A stretch of 60,335 bases of DNA from Ignavibacteria bacterium (GTDB lineage: Bacteria > Bacteroidota > Ignavibacteria > Ch128b). Below are positions 36,360-44,838 of the stretch, one piece after another; positions within the stretch are counted from its first letter, which is position 1; each line of letters begins with the position of its first letter. The stretch covers positions 1 through 60,335 of the forward strand of contig VGVX01000007.1 of NCBI GenBank assembly GCA_016873845.1. Reading direction: 5' to 3'. Below the pieces are notes generated by a model that was not told the DNA's origin, did not search any database, and saw only the letters and a list, made by a program, of their open reading frames with translations. The translations under genes were made by a program, and so were the position numbers.

Positions 36360-38336
36360 TTGATCGACCTATCTATTATAATAGTTAATTTTAACGTTAA
36401 AGCTTTTTTGCAGAACTGTTTGATCTCGATTCAAAAATCAGTTCAGAACATTTCACACGAAATAATCGTTGTTGATAACGCATCGGATGATGGCAGTGTC
36501 GAATTTATCAAGAAGAATTTTTCGCAAGTCAATTTAATTGAGTCAAAGACTAATTTAGGTTTTAGCAAAGCAAACAATCTCGGATTGCTGAAAGCATCTG
36601 GAAAGTATATTTGCCTGATCAATCCGGATACGTTAGTGCAGGAAAATACATTTATTGAGATGATCAAATTCTTTGAGTCAAATCCAGAAGCGGGTTTAGC
36701 CGGTTGCAAAATCCTGAATCCTGATGGTACGTTTCAGCTTGCATGCCGGCGAAGTTTCCCTACGCCATGGGTTGCATTTACAAAGGTCATTGGATTGAGC
36801 AGACTTTTTCCCAAGTTCAAATTTTTTTCAAAATATAATTTGACATACCTAAATGAAAACGAAACTTATGAAGTAGATGCCGTCAGCGGTTCATTCATGT
36901 TTTTGCGTAAAGATGTTTACGAAAAAATTGGCGGACTGGATGAAAAATTTTTTATGTATGGAGAGGATCTTGATTGGTGCTACCGTGTTAATGCAAACGG
37001 ATACAAAGTTTATTACGTTCACTCAACACAAATAATTCACTACAAAGGAGAGAGTACGCGCCGCAGCAATCTTGATGAGGTAAAAGTTTTTTACGGTGCG
37101 ATGCGTCTATTTGTCAGTAAACATTTTTCAACCTCTTGGCTTTTAGAAATTGTCTTACAAGCAGCAATTAATCTGAGAAGCTTTGCGGCTTTTGTTGGAA
37201 AACGAAAACTGATCTTCACTGCTGTTTTGGTTGAAGTAATTATTTTCAATTTGGTGTTATTATTGAGCGAGGAATTGTACAAAGTTTTTTCTGGATTTGG
37301 CGGATTTCCTAATTATGCATATCCAATTGTTTTTATTATTCCTGCGTTGATTTTCTTGTTGACTGCATTTTCATTGCAATGTTATGAAATAAAGAATCTT
37401 CCGGTTTCAAAATTGCTGATTGCAATTTTTATAAGTTTTCTTTTCACAAGCACTTTAACATATTTCTTTAAGGATTATGCATTCAGTCGTGCTATTATTC
37501 TAATCCTGTATCTAATGCTTGCGGTTGTTCTTCCTTTGTGGCGAATAATTATTAAAATATGGTTTAAATATCCAAGAACAAATCGGCGCTCACTTTTTGA
37601 AGCAGGGACGCTAATTGTCGGGACAAATGATTCTGCTGTGGAGCTTATCCGGAAATTAAAACGCTCGCATAATTTTTATTGTGATATTATTGGCTTAATT
37701 GATATTGATAGAAAACGAATTGGGGAAAAAATTAAGGATGTCGAAATTATCGGAAGTATCGATGCCATCGGAAAAATAATTCGTGCAAAAAAAATTAATG
37801 AGGTTATTTTTGCGACTGATTTTCTTTCTTATCAAGATTTATTAAAAATTGTTGCTTCGAATCAAGGATTAAATACTCAATTTCATCTTGTAGATAAAAA
37901 TTATGATTTCATCATTGGAAAAAAAGATGTTATGGAACTGGATAACCTGCCATTAATCGAAATTGAATACAATATTACTCAGCCTATTCATCGGTTTATG
38001 AAGCGTGCTTTTGATCTCTTTGTCGCCATTCCTTTAATAATTTTTGTATATCCTATCGCAATCCTTATCAGACTAATTTCAAATAAGAAAAATAAATTAT
38101 TATATTTACCTCAGGTGTTTATAGGTAAGTACAGCTTTGTCGGAGCATCTCTTTCTGAAAAGGAGAGCAGTATTTACCTTGGAAAACCTGGATTAACCGG
38201 TATTGTTCAGATAAACGAAAATAAAAATCTATCTGATGAAGAAATTGAACACATGAATATTTACTATGCAAGGAATCAAAATATTTGGTTGGATATTGAA
38301 ATTATCATTAAGCAGGTACAAAATTTTATTAGGTAA
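36360..38336 (+). CDS. GT2 glycosyltransferase fused to a degenerate phosphoglycosyltransferase
   Basis: This 658-residue protein joins three parts. Residues 1 to about 270 are a GT2 of the WbbL type (IIIVNFNVKAFLQNCL, VVDNASDDGS, INPDTLV, DAVSGSFMFLRKDVYEKIGGLDEKFFMYGEDLDW). About 280-405 is a block of four membrane helices and about 415-535 a Rossmann-like domain (TLIVGTNDSAVELIRKL), as in WbaP-type enzymes. From 548 (KRAFDLFV) there is a remnant phosphoglycosyltransferase domain that keeps LPQ (583-585), SFVGAS and GKPGLTGIVQ but lacks the KFRSM region and the Asp-Glu dyad. It is therefore unlikely to be an active initiating transferase. It starts 10 bases after the DPM1-like gene. Confidence 0.85.
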   Translation: MIDLSIIIVNFNVKAFLQNCLISIQKSVQNISHEIIVVDNASDDGSVEFIKKNFSQVNLIESKTNLGFSKANNLGLLKASGKYICLINPDTLVQENTFIEMIKFFESNPEAGLAGCKILNPDGTFQLACRRSFPTPWVAFTKVIGLSRLFPKFKFFSKYNLTYLNENETYEVDAVSGSFMFLRKDVYEKIGGLDEKFFMYGEDLDWCYRVNANGYKVYYVHSTQIIHYKGESTRRSNLDEVKVFYGAMRLFVSKHFSTSWLLEIVLQAAINLRSFAAFVGKRKLIFTAVLVEVIIFNLVLLLSEELYKVFSGFGGFPNYAYPIVFIIPALIFLLTAFSLQCYEIKNLPVSKLLIAIFISFLFTSTLTYFFKDYAFSRAIILILYLMLAVVLPLWRIIIKIWFKYPRTNRRSLFEAGTLIVGTNDSAVELIRKLKRSHNFYCDIIGLIDIDRKRIGEKIKDVEIIGSIDAIGKIIRAKKINEVIFATDFLSYQDLLKIVASNQGLNTQFHLVDKNYDFIIGKKDVMELDNLPLIEIEYNITQPIHRFMKRAFDLFVAIPLIIFVYPIAILIRLISNKKNKLLYLPQVFIGKYSFVGASLSEKESSIYLGKPGLTGIVQINENKNLSDEEIEHMNIYYARNQNIWLDIEIIIKQVQNFIR

Positions 38337-38339
38337 GTT

Positions 38340-39290
38340 ATGGCAAAGACAATATTAGAATTTGAAAAACCAATCATAGAACTCGAAGCTAAAATTTCCG
38401 AAATGCGAAAGCTCTCGGAAACTTTGGATATCAACGAAGAAATCGGCGGGCTTGAAGAAAAAATAAATCTCCTTCAAGATCAAATTTATGCAAATCTCTC
38501 CCGCTGGCAGATTGTTCAATTAGCTCGGCATCCCGAGAGACCATATACAATAGATTATATCGAAAAAATGTCCACAAATTTTATTGAACTGCATGGTGAT
38601 AGAACATTCAGAGATGATAAAGCTGTCGTCGGCGGATTTGGGATGCTCGATGGCGAAACCGTAATGTTCATTGGACAGCAGAAAGGTCGAGATACAAAGA
38701 GCAATCTCTACAGAAACTTTGGAATGATGAATCCAGAAGGCTATAGAAAAGCATTGCGGTTGATGAAACTCGCAGAAAAATTTAATAAGCCAGTTATCAC
38801 TTTTCTTGATACGCCTGGTGCATATCCTGGTATTGAAGCCGAAGAGCGAGGGCAAGCAGAAGCAATTGCGAAAAATTTATTTGAAATGTCTTGTCTTAAA
38901 ATTCCCATAATTGTCGTAATCATTGGAGAAGGAGCTTCCGGCGGGGCGCTTGGAATAGGAATAGGTGATAAAGTATTAATGCTCGAATACTGCTGGTACT
39001 CTGTAATTTCTCCTGAATCATGTTCAAGTATTTTATGGAGAAGTTGGGAATACAAAGAACAAGCCGCAGAAGCATTGAAATTAACTGCGCGTGATTTACT
39101 TGATCTGAAAATTATCGATAAGATCGTTCCAGAACCAAAAGGAGGGGCTCACCGTAATCCTGATGAAGCTGCTATGATTTTAAAACGAATCTTAATTTCT
39201 GAATTGAAAAAATTAAAAAAAATAAAAATAGATAAACTAATTTCTGATCGAATAGAAAAATTCGCAAACATGGGGGTTTATTCGGAGTAA
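38340..39290 (+). CDS. accA: Acetyl-CoA carboxylase carboxyltransferase subunit alpha
   Basis: AccA pairs with AccD to transfer carboxyl from biotin to acetyl-CoA, giving malonyl-CoA for fatty acid synthesis. The 316-residue protein starts with [20 protein letters not shown], followed by [69 protein letters not shown] and [15 protein letters not shown], all hallmarks of the family. accD is not in this window. It begins 4 bases after the GT2 fusion gene, so it may be read through from the polysaccharide locus. Confidence 0.97.
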   Translation: MAKTILEFEKPIIELEAKISEMRKLSETLDINEEIGGLEEKINLLQDQIYANLSRWQIVQLARHPERPYTIDYIEKMSTNFIELHGDRTFRDDKAVVGGFGMLDGETVMFIGQQKGRDTKSNLYRNFGMMNPEGYRKALRLMKLAEKFNKPVITFLDTPGAYPGIEAEERGQAEAIAKNLFEMSCLKIPIIVVIIGEGASGGALGIGIGDKVLMLEYCWYSVISPESCSSILWRSWEYKEQAAEALKLTARDLLDLKIIDKIVPEPKGGAHRNPDEAAMILKRILISELKKLKKIKIDKLISDRIEKFANMGVYSE

Positions 39291-39814
39291 TGTTTTTCAT
39301 TTTATTATTTACAATTATATTAGTTGCCGGTGCGCTTATTTATTACGTCGTTGATGCAAAAAAAGCTGAAGCAGAACCAAGAGCGGTCGTTCCAGTTCAT
39401 CGCGACGACACTTTAAACCGAAAAATGTTAAAACAATCTCAAACATGTGTTGAGTCTGTATTGACTGCATTCGATAAACAACTCGATTACTCAGATGGAG
39501 GCGTTCGGCTTCTTGACCAAGTTATTGCAGATGGCTGGAAAGGAAAAAATATAAGCATGGCTTCACGAGATAGAGTTGTTGCAACCTTTGGTGCTTATCT
39601 TGGTCAGACGTTTATAAATAATTATGGCGGAATTTGGTACGAGCAGCCGCCCAAAGGATCGATGCCAATTGTTTTTGTGCCAAAAGCAAATTTTGAATTT
39701 TCACCATTTGAAATTATTCGCGAGAAATATTCACGAATGAGTTTTTTTGATATCAGTATTGCATACGACGATCTTGTAAAACGTTTCAAACAAGAACTTA
39801 ATGCTATCTACTAA
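39290..39814 (+). CDS. Unknown single-pass membrane protein
   Basis: I do not recognise this 174-residue protein. A membrane segment occupies about residues 2-22, so the rest probably faces the periplasm or cytoplasm as a bitopic protein. The soluble part has SMASRDRVVATFGAYLGQTFINNYGGIWYEQPPKGS, in which the LGQTF/YGGIWY portion recalls a widespread family of small uncharacterised domains found beside unrelated genes. It is translationally coupled to accA (TAATG) and overlaps the following thioesterase gene by 14 bases, so it is probably co-expressed with lipid metabolism genes. Confidence 0.75.
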   Translation: MFFILLFTIILVAGALIYYVVDAKKAEAEPRAVVPVHRDDTLNRKMLKQSQTCVESVLTAFDKQLDYSDGGVRLLDQVIADGWKGKNISMASRDRVVATFGAYLGQTFINNYGGIWYEQPPKGSMPIVFVPKANFEFSPFEIIREKYSRMSFFDISIAYDDLVKRFKQELNAIY

Positions 39815-40217
39815 AACGCTTCTCCGCCCTCGTTATGCTGATACTGATCAAATGGGGATCGTTCACCATGCCAAGTATTTCGAGTATTTTGAAATCGCAC
39901 GAACCGATTTGCTGCGAACTGCTGGATTATCTTATGCTGAATTTGAGCAAATGGGTTTTCTTCTACCGTTGACAGATTGCTATGCAAGCTTCATCATTCC
40001 AATTTTATATGATGTACTCATTCGTATCGAAACAACACTTGTAGAAATTCATTCTGCACAGCTGCACTTAAAGTATAAAGTTTTTAGGGATTCTGATAAT
40101 CAGCTCCTTTCGGAGGGATTTACGAAGCATGCTTTTGTCAGAAAAGAAACAATGAAACCTATCCGTCCTCCGAAAATATATATTGATACGCTTACAAATT
40201 ATTTTAATCAGAAATGA
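39801..40217 (+). CDS. Acyl-CoA thioesterase, YbgC/4-hydroxybenzoyl-CoA thioesterase family
   Basis: This 138-residue single hotdog domain has the conserved RYADTDQMGIVHHAKYFEYFEIAR, including the catalytic Asp-type residue in YADTDQMG. Such enzymes cleave short- to medium-chain acyl-CoA or acyl-ACP thioesters; YbgC of E. coli works with the Tol-Pal and phospholipid machinery. No tol or pal genes are near here. The start at ATG 39801 lies within the preceding gene, and its stop overlaps nadC (ATGA), so the three are coupled. Confidence 0.87.
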   Translation: MLSTKTLLRPRYADTDQMGIVHHAKYFEYFEIARTDLLRTAGLSYAEFEQMGFLLPLTDCYASFIIPILYDVLIRIETTLVEIHSAQLHLKYKVFRDSDNQLLSEGFTKHAFVRKETMKPIRPPKIYIDTLTNYFNQK

Positions 40218-41053
40218 TTGATCCTAATTTCGTTGCTCCTTTAATTAAGCTTGCAGTGAATGAAGATATTCACGAAGGAGATGTCACCTCTGAAGCTTGT
40301 GTAGATTCAAATCTTACCGGAGAGGGAAAATTCTTATGTAAAGAAGATGGAGTCCTGGCTGGCATTGAAGTAATTGAGTATCTTGTTAATATTCAGCTTC
40401 CAAGTGTAAGATTTCAATCACAAAGAACTGATGGTGAAAATATATTTAAAGGAGAATATTTCGCAAGCATCGATGGACATCTTCAGAAACTTTTAACTTA
40501 CGAACGGACAATATTAAATTTTCTACAGAGAATGAGCGGAGTCGCAACTTTAACTAACAAGTTTGTTGAAATTGTCAAAGGAACAGATGCAAGAATTCTT
40601 GATACACGAAAAACAATTCCGGGCTGGCGTTATCTTGATAAGCTCGCCGTTGAGATCGGTGGAGGAAAAAACCATCGTTTCGGTTTGTTCGATATGTTCC
40701 TAATAAAAGACAATCACATTGTTGCAGCCAAAGGAATTACCAACGCTGTGATGCTTTGTAAAAAATATCGAGATGAAAAAAAAATGAAATACAAAATTGA
40801 AGTCGAGGTAAAAAACTTAGAGGAACTCCTTGAAGCATTACAGCTCAATGTAGATAGAATTATGCTCGATAACTTCATAATCGATGATATGCGTAAAGCT
40901 GTAGAGTTGACTGACAAAAAATGTGAACTCGAAGTTTCCGGCGGTGTGAATCTCGAGTCGGTTCGAGCAATCGCCGAAACGGGCGTTGATTATATTTCAA
41001 TTGGTGCGTTAACTCATTCAGTAAAAGCTTTGGATATTTCTTTAGAGTTATAA
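40214..41053 (+). CDS. nadC: Nicotinate-nucleotide pyrophosphorylase (carboxylating) NadC
   Basis: NadC turns quinolinate and PRPP into nicotinate mononucleotide, the last step of de novo NAD precursor synthesis. The 279-residue protein shows EDIHEGDVTSEAC, ERTILNFLQRMSGVATLT, ILDTRKTIPGWRYLDKLAVEIGGGKNHRFGLFDMFLIKDNHI and the end SGGVNLESVRAIAETGVDYISIGALTHS, all diagnostic. Partners NadA and NadB are not in the window. It overlaps the thioesterase stop by 4 bases. Confidence 0.97.
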   Translation: MIDPNFVAPLIKLAVNEDIHEGDVTSEACVDSNLTGEGKFLCKEDGVLAGIEVIEYLVNIQLPSVRFQSQRTDGENIFKGEYFASIDGHLQKLLTYERTILNFLQRMSGVATLTNKFVEIVKGTDARILDTRKTIPGWRYLDKLAVEIGGGKNHRFGLFDMFLIKDNHIVAAKGITNAVMLCKKYRDEKKMKYKIEVEVKNLEELLEALQLNVDRIMLDNFIIDDMRKAVELTDKKCELEVSGGVNLESVRAIAETGVDYISIGALTHSVKALDISLEL

Positions 41054-41144
41054 CTTTTTTTATCAGCCCTTTATCAGAACCCCAATTATCAATTACATGT
41101 AAAACAGAACGAAATTTATTAATCCATTTCCTAAATTTAAAAAG

Positions 41145-42050
41145 ATGCTGCCACTGTATAAAGAGAAACTTACAATTTCGGAATTAACTAAAAGATCAAT
41201 TCAGTTGAACAGACTGCTGGAATCATGCACAATTTGTCCAAATCAATGCGGTATCGATAGAATGATTGATAATTCAGGATTATGTCATTCGTCTGATAAA
41301 GTAATTATTTCAAGTGTTGGTCCGCACTACGGCGAGGAGCCTCCGCTTGTTGGAATATTCGGCTCAGGAACAATATTTTTTACTAATTGTAATTTGAGCT
41401 GTGAGTTTTGTCAGAATTATGATATTAGTCATTTAGGTGCAGGTAGAGAAATAACTATTGAACAACTGGCTGAATCAATGATAGCTCTTCAGAATCGTGG
41501 TTGTCACAATATTAATCTTGTAACTCCGACTCACTTCACTCCGCAACTTGTCTCTGCCTTGGTTATTGCAATTGAAAAAGGATTAGAAATTCCCATCGTG
41601 TATAATTGCGGTGGTTATGAATCGATTGAGACACTAAAACTCCTTGATGGTGTAATTGATATTTATATGCCCGACATAAAATATTCTGTAAATGAAAATG
41701 CACTGAAATATTCTGGTGTTGAAGATTATTGGAATGTAGTTCAATCAGCTTTAAAAGAAATGCAGCGACAAGTTGGGAATTTGAAAATCAGTCGAAGTGG
41801 AAATGCACAAAGAGGTTTACTTATAAGGCATTTGGTTCTTCCCAATCAACTATCAGGTTCAAAGCTGGTTATTGATTTCATCGCAAATGAAATCTCAAAA
41901 GATTCGTATGTGAACATTATGGAGCAGTACAGACCTGCGTATAATGCCTTTCTCTATCCTGAATTAAACAGACGAATTACGAATTCTGAATTTGGTGATG
42001 TGATTCAGTACGCTAAGAAAGCTGGATTGCACAGAGGGTTTGAGGCGTGA
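41145..42050 (+). CDS. Radical SAM protein related to pyruvate formate-lyase activating enzymes (PflX type)
   Basis: This 301-residue protein has an N-terminal Cys cluster (CTICPNQCGIDR, later GLCHSS) and the radical-SAM motif C-NLS-C-EF-C. It matches the group called PflX or COG1313, whose substrate is not known. GSGTIFFTNCNLSC and PDIKYSVNENALKYSGVEDYW are typical of the group. No pyruvate formate-lyase or glycyl-radical enzyme is in the window, so this is an orphan activase-like gene. It has no visible promoter in the 91-base gap before it. Confidence 0.85.
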   Translation: MLPLYKEKLTISELTKRSIQLNRLLESCTICPNQCGIDRMIDNSGLCHSSDKVIISSVGPHYGEEPPLVGIFGSGTIFFTNCNLSCEFCQNYDISHLGAGREITIEQLAESMIALQNRGCHNINLVTPTHFTPQLVSALVIAIEKGLEIPIVYNCGGYESIETLKLLDGVIDIYMPDIKYSVNENALKYSGVEDYWNVVQSALKEMQRQVGNLKISRSGNAQRGLLIRHLVLPNQLSGSKLVIDFIANEISKDSYVNIMEQYRPAYNAFLYPELNRRITNSEFGDVIQYAKKAGLHRGFEA

Positions 42051-42100
42051 TTATTGGAACACGGATTATCATGATTAATTAAGATTAGTTATGATCAATT
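42051..42100 (+). repeat. Imperfect 10-bp repeat block directly after a stop codon
   Basis: Directly after the PflX-like stop come TTATTGGAACACGGATTATC and then three imperfect 10-base units: ATGATTAATT (42071-42080), AAGATTAGTT (42081-42090) and ATGATCAATT (42091-42100). ATCAT at 42068-42072 and ATGAT at 42091-42095 are also mutually inverted. I recall similar GGAACACGGATTATCA strings as intergenic repeats in related genomes but could not check. Confidence 0.55.
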
Positions 42101-42172
42101 TTAAGAAAAAAGTTAACGTTCAAAGAAATTTTAATTGTAAATTACATCCGTAAAAATTAATTACTCGAAATA

Positions 42173-43618
42173 TTGATATCCGATATAAAACAACTTGGCA
42201 AAGAAACAGCGGTCTATGGAATTAGTACAATACTCAGCCGCTTCCTAAATTTTCTTCTCGTACCCTTTTATACAAACGTATTTACACAAGCCGAGTACGG
42301 AATTGTAACAAATGTTTTTGCCTACATCGCCCTATTGAACATCATTTACTTGTATGGAATGGATTCCGCTTATCTTAAGTTTGCAACTTCAGGAGAAGGT
42401 TTGGATGAAAAAACGACTTTCAGCACTTCGTATAATTCTGTTTTTATAACTTCGATATTTTTTTCGCTTTTATTTTTAATCTTAAATCAGCCCATTAGCT
42501 CGATCTTTGTTTTAGAGCCAGGACAAAATTCGATTGTGTATTATACAATGGGTGTGTTATTCTTTGATGCGATTGCTCTTGTCCCTTTTGCGAGACTACG
42601 ATTACAAAATAAAGCATTTAAATTCGCCCTCATTAAATCCATTAATATTATTATAAACCTATTTCTGAATGTTGTTCTTATTGTGAAATTTAAAATGGGG
42701 ATTGAAGCTGTTTTTCTGAGTGCATTTGTTGCTTCAGTTGCAACTTGGATAATATTACTTCCTGATATTTTTAAGAATTTGAGTTTTGGTTTGAATCGTC
42801 AATTACTTAAGGAACTGCTTAAATTCGGAATTCCATTTGCACCAGCTGGACTTGCATCAATGATCACTCGCGTAATTGATCGGCCTGTTATGTTAGCATT
42901 AACCGATGCATCAACTGTAGGAGTTTATCAGGCTAACTACAAACTGGGAATTTTTATGATGCTCTTTGTTTCCATGTTTCAATACGCCTGGCAGCCATTT
43001 TACTTGAAAAACGCTTACCGTGATGATGCAAAAATTCTGTTCGGAAAAGTCCTAACATATTTTACTCTGGCTGCATCGCTGATTTTCATCGTGCTTAGTC
43101 TGTTTATCGAAGACTTTGTTAAAATCAGTATTCTTGGAAAATACATTATCGGACAAAATTTTTGGGGCGGATTGTACATCGTTCCGATAATATTGATGGC
43201 GTATTTATTTAATGGGCTTTATGTCAACTTTCTTGCCGGAATTCAGATTGAAAAGAAAACTAAGTTCATGCCATTGGTTACCGGAATTGGAGCTGTTGTT
43301 AACGTCACGGCAAATTTTGTTTTGATCCCAATTTGGGGAATGCTCGGTGCGGCTTATGCAACTCTGCTTAGCTTACTCGTGATGACAATTTTAATATTTT
43401 TTATTTCGCAGAAGTATTATAGAATACATTACGAGTTTAAAAAAATTATTCTTACAGCATTTGCACTATTCTTGTCTTATGGAGGCTACATAGTTGTGAG
43501 AGAGTTGATTGATGTAAATGAGACCCCCCTCAAAATTCTATCTGTTTGCTCTTTTGTTCTGTTGATCTATTTATTCGGCTTGGTGGATGTTAAAAGTTTT
43601 AAAAAGTTATTTATCTAA
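42173..43618 (+). CDS. Polysaccharide biosynthesis flippase (MVF/Wzx superfamily)
   Basis: This 481-residue inner-membrane protein has about fourteen helices and the MATE/MVF-fold start TAVYGISTILSRFLNFLLVPFYTNVFTQAEYGIVT. It resembles lipid-linked oligosaccharide flippases, as distinct from MurJ, which has other conserved loops. It is the second such protein here, about 15 kb from the first, and may serve a different glycan or teichoic-like polymer. The start is TTG at 42173; no ATG in frame lies close upstream. Its stop codon lies inside the arm of an inverted-repeat element (43615-43765). Confidence 0.83.
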   Translation: MISDIKQLGKETAVYGISTILSRFLNFLLVPFYTNVFTQAEYGIVTNVFAYIALLNIIYLYGMDSAYLKFATSGEGLDEKTTFSTSYNSVFITSIFFSLLFLILNQPISSIFVLEPGQNSIVYYTMGVLFFDAIALVPFARLRLQNKAFKFALIKSINIIINLFLNVVLIVKFKMGIEAVFLSAFVASVATWIILLPDIFKNLSFGLNRQLLKELLKFGIPFAPAGLASMITRVIDRPVMLALTDASTVGVYQANYKLGIFMMLFVSMFQYAWQPFYLKNAYRDDAKILFGKVLTYFTLAASLIFIVLSLFIEDFVKISILGKYIIGQNFWGGLYIVPIILMAYLFNGLYVNFLAGIQIEKKTKFMPLVTGIGAVVNVTANFVLIPIWGMLGAAYATLLSLLVMTILIFFISQKYYRIHYEFKKIILTAFALFLSYGGYIVVRELIDVNETPLKILSVCSFVLLIYLFGLVDVKSFKKLFI

Positions 43619-43765
43619 CTGAAGTTGCGCAGAATGGACTTTTTGTCATGTTGAATCCCGAGTAATCGGGACGAAACATCTAAAAAAATCTGAAAATTGC
43701 AGCATTAGATTCTTCATCCGTCAGTTGACGGATTCAGAATGACTGGTTTGCGTAACTTCAGTTAG
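43615..43765. repeat. 151-bp element with terminal inverted repeats and nested hairpins
   Basis: Arms at 43615-43631 and 43749-43765 are 17-base inverted repeats with one mismatch (CTAACTGAAGTTGCGCA against TGCGTAACTTCAGTTAG). Inside are a hairpin CCCGA-GTAA-TCGGG (43657-43670), flanked by ATGTT and AACAT, and a longer one at 43709-43740: ATTCT-tc-ATCCGTCA-gt-TGACGGAT-tc-AGAAT. The AGATTCTTC...TCAGAATGA frame matches my memory of common dispersed repeats in Bacteroidota-like genomes. It looks like a REP- or MITE-like element; there is no coding capacity. Confidence 0.75.
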
Positions 43766-43797
43766 CTAATTTAGATTGTAATTACCTGTTATTCATT

Positions 43798-44727
43798 TCA
43801 ATATTCTAGTTCCCCTCTTGTGAAATAATTGTAAATCATTTTTGCTGTTTTAGCGACAGCATTTTGGGCTTTGTTGTCATGTGTCCATTGTGTGTCTTTG
43901 CTTTGATCGGCGAAGATTGCGATTCCTATGTCTGCTTTTGGAGAAAAAATAATTCCTACATCAATTCTGCTTTGATCTACTGCACCGGTTTTATTTGCAA
44001 CTTGTATATTTTCTCCAGAAGGAAGAAATCTTCTGATCATCGAATCGTCGTTTTGGTTTTTCATAATCGAGATTATTTTCTCAGAGTAAGTTGAATCTAT
44101 AACTTCACGCTTGTAAATTTTTTCAAGTAAATTGATCATCTCGTTTGGTGAAGAATAACCGAGTCCGAATCTTATCGATTCGTACGTTTTCTTTTTTGTC
44201 GCGAAAGAAAATACTTTGTTTAACAGTTTTGTGCTGTTCAATCCAAGGGAAGTCATTCGGTTATTTACAGCGTTTAACTTGTCCTCATGGTCATTACCGA
44301 GTTGATCAATTACAATATTCGTTGCAGTATTATCTGAAAGTATGATCATTAGAGTCGCGGCGTCTATCAATTTAATTTTTGTATCGCCGTCAAAATTTTG
44401 AAGTACACCTGCCCCGCCAACTTTAACTGAATCTAAAATTGTAACAAACTTTTGCAAATCAATTTTTTTGCTTTTTGCTTGAGAGAAAAGCTCAACCAAG
44501 ATAGGAAGCTTAATCACGCTCGCTGTTGGGAATAGAGAATCGGCGTTGACAAAAATAGTTTCACCTGTATTGAAATTTTTTGCTGCTGCTCCAATGATTC
44601 CTTCGTATTCAAGAGCAAGATTCTGAATGTCTTTTTCTACCTTTTCTTTTATGAGAAGAGAAACATTATGCTTGATGCAGCCGAAAAATAAAATTGAAGC
44701 TGATAGAGTGATGAGCAAATATTTCAT
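43798..44727 (-). CDS. Class A beta-lactamase-like lipoprotein lacking Glu166
   Basis: This 309-residue serine hydrolase has a lipobox (LFFGC, Cys 17), so it should be a lipoprotein. Catalytic motifs of class A enzymes are S70-V-I-K73, S131-D-N133 and K246-T-G248. Counting from SDN, the position of the general base Glu166 is occupied by Val 172 (LLNKVFSFA), and no ELN motif is present. It may therefore act as a carboxypeptidase or very slow lactamase rather than an efficient one. I use ATG 44727; a TTG at 44748 would add seven residues before the signal peptide. Confidence 0.85.
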   Translation of the reverse strand: MKYLLITLSASILFFGCIKHNVSLLIKEKVEKDIQNLALEYEGIIGAAAKNFNTGETIFVNADSLFPTASVIKLPILVELFSQAKSKKIDLQKFVTILDSVKVGGAGVLQNFDGDTKIKLIDAATLMIILSDNTATNIVIDQLGNDHEDKLNAVNNRMTSLGLNSTKLLNKVFSFATKKKTYESIRFGLGYSSPNEMINLLEKIYKREVIDSTYSEKIISIMKNQNDDSMIRRFLPSGENIQVANKTGAVDQSRIDVGIIFSPKADIGIAIFADQSKDTQWTHDNKAQNAVAKTAKMIYNYFTRGELEY

Positions 44728-44745
44728 TTTATACTTTCGTTTTGT

Positions 44746-44777
44746 CAAAGGTAATAAAAAATTTTTGTTTGAGGCAA
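44746..44777 (-). promoter_or_regulatory. Promoter of the beta-lactamase-like gene
   Basis: On the minus strand TACCTTTG (44753-44746) fits TAnnTTTG exactly and is preceded 21 bases upstream by TTG (44777-44775). The start of transcription would be near 44740, about 13 bases before the ATG. Inference from motif and spacing. Confidence 0.5.
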
Positions 44778-44838
44778 ATTATTACCTGTTTGATTTTTTC
44801 TTTGAATCGTTTAAATTGGAGTACAATAATTCCCGCAG

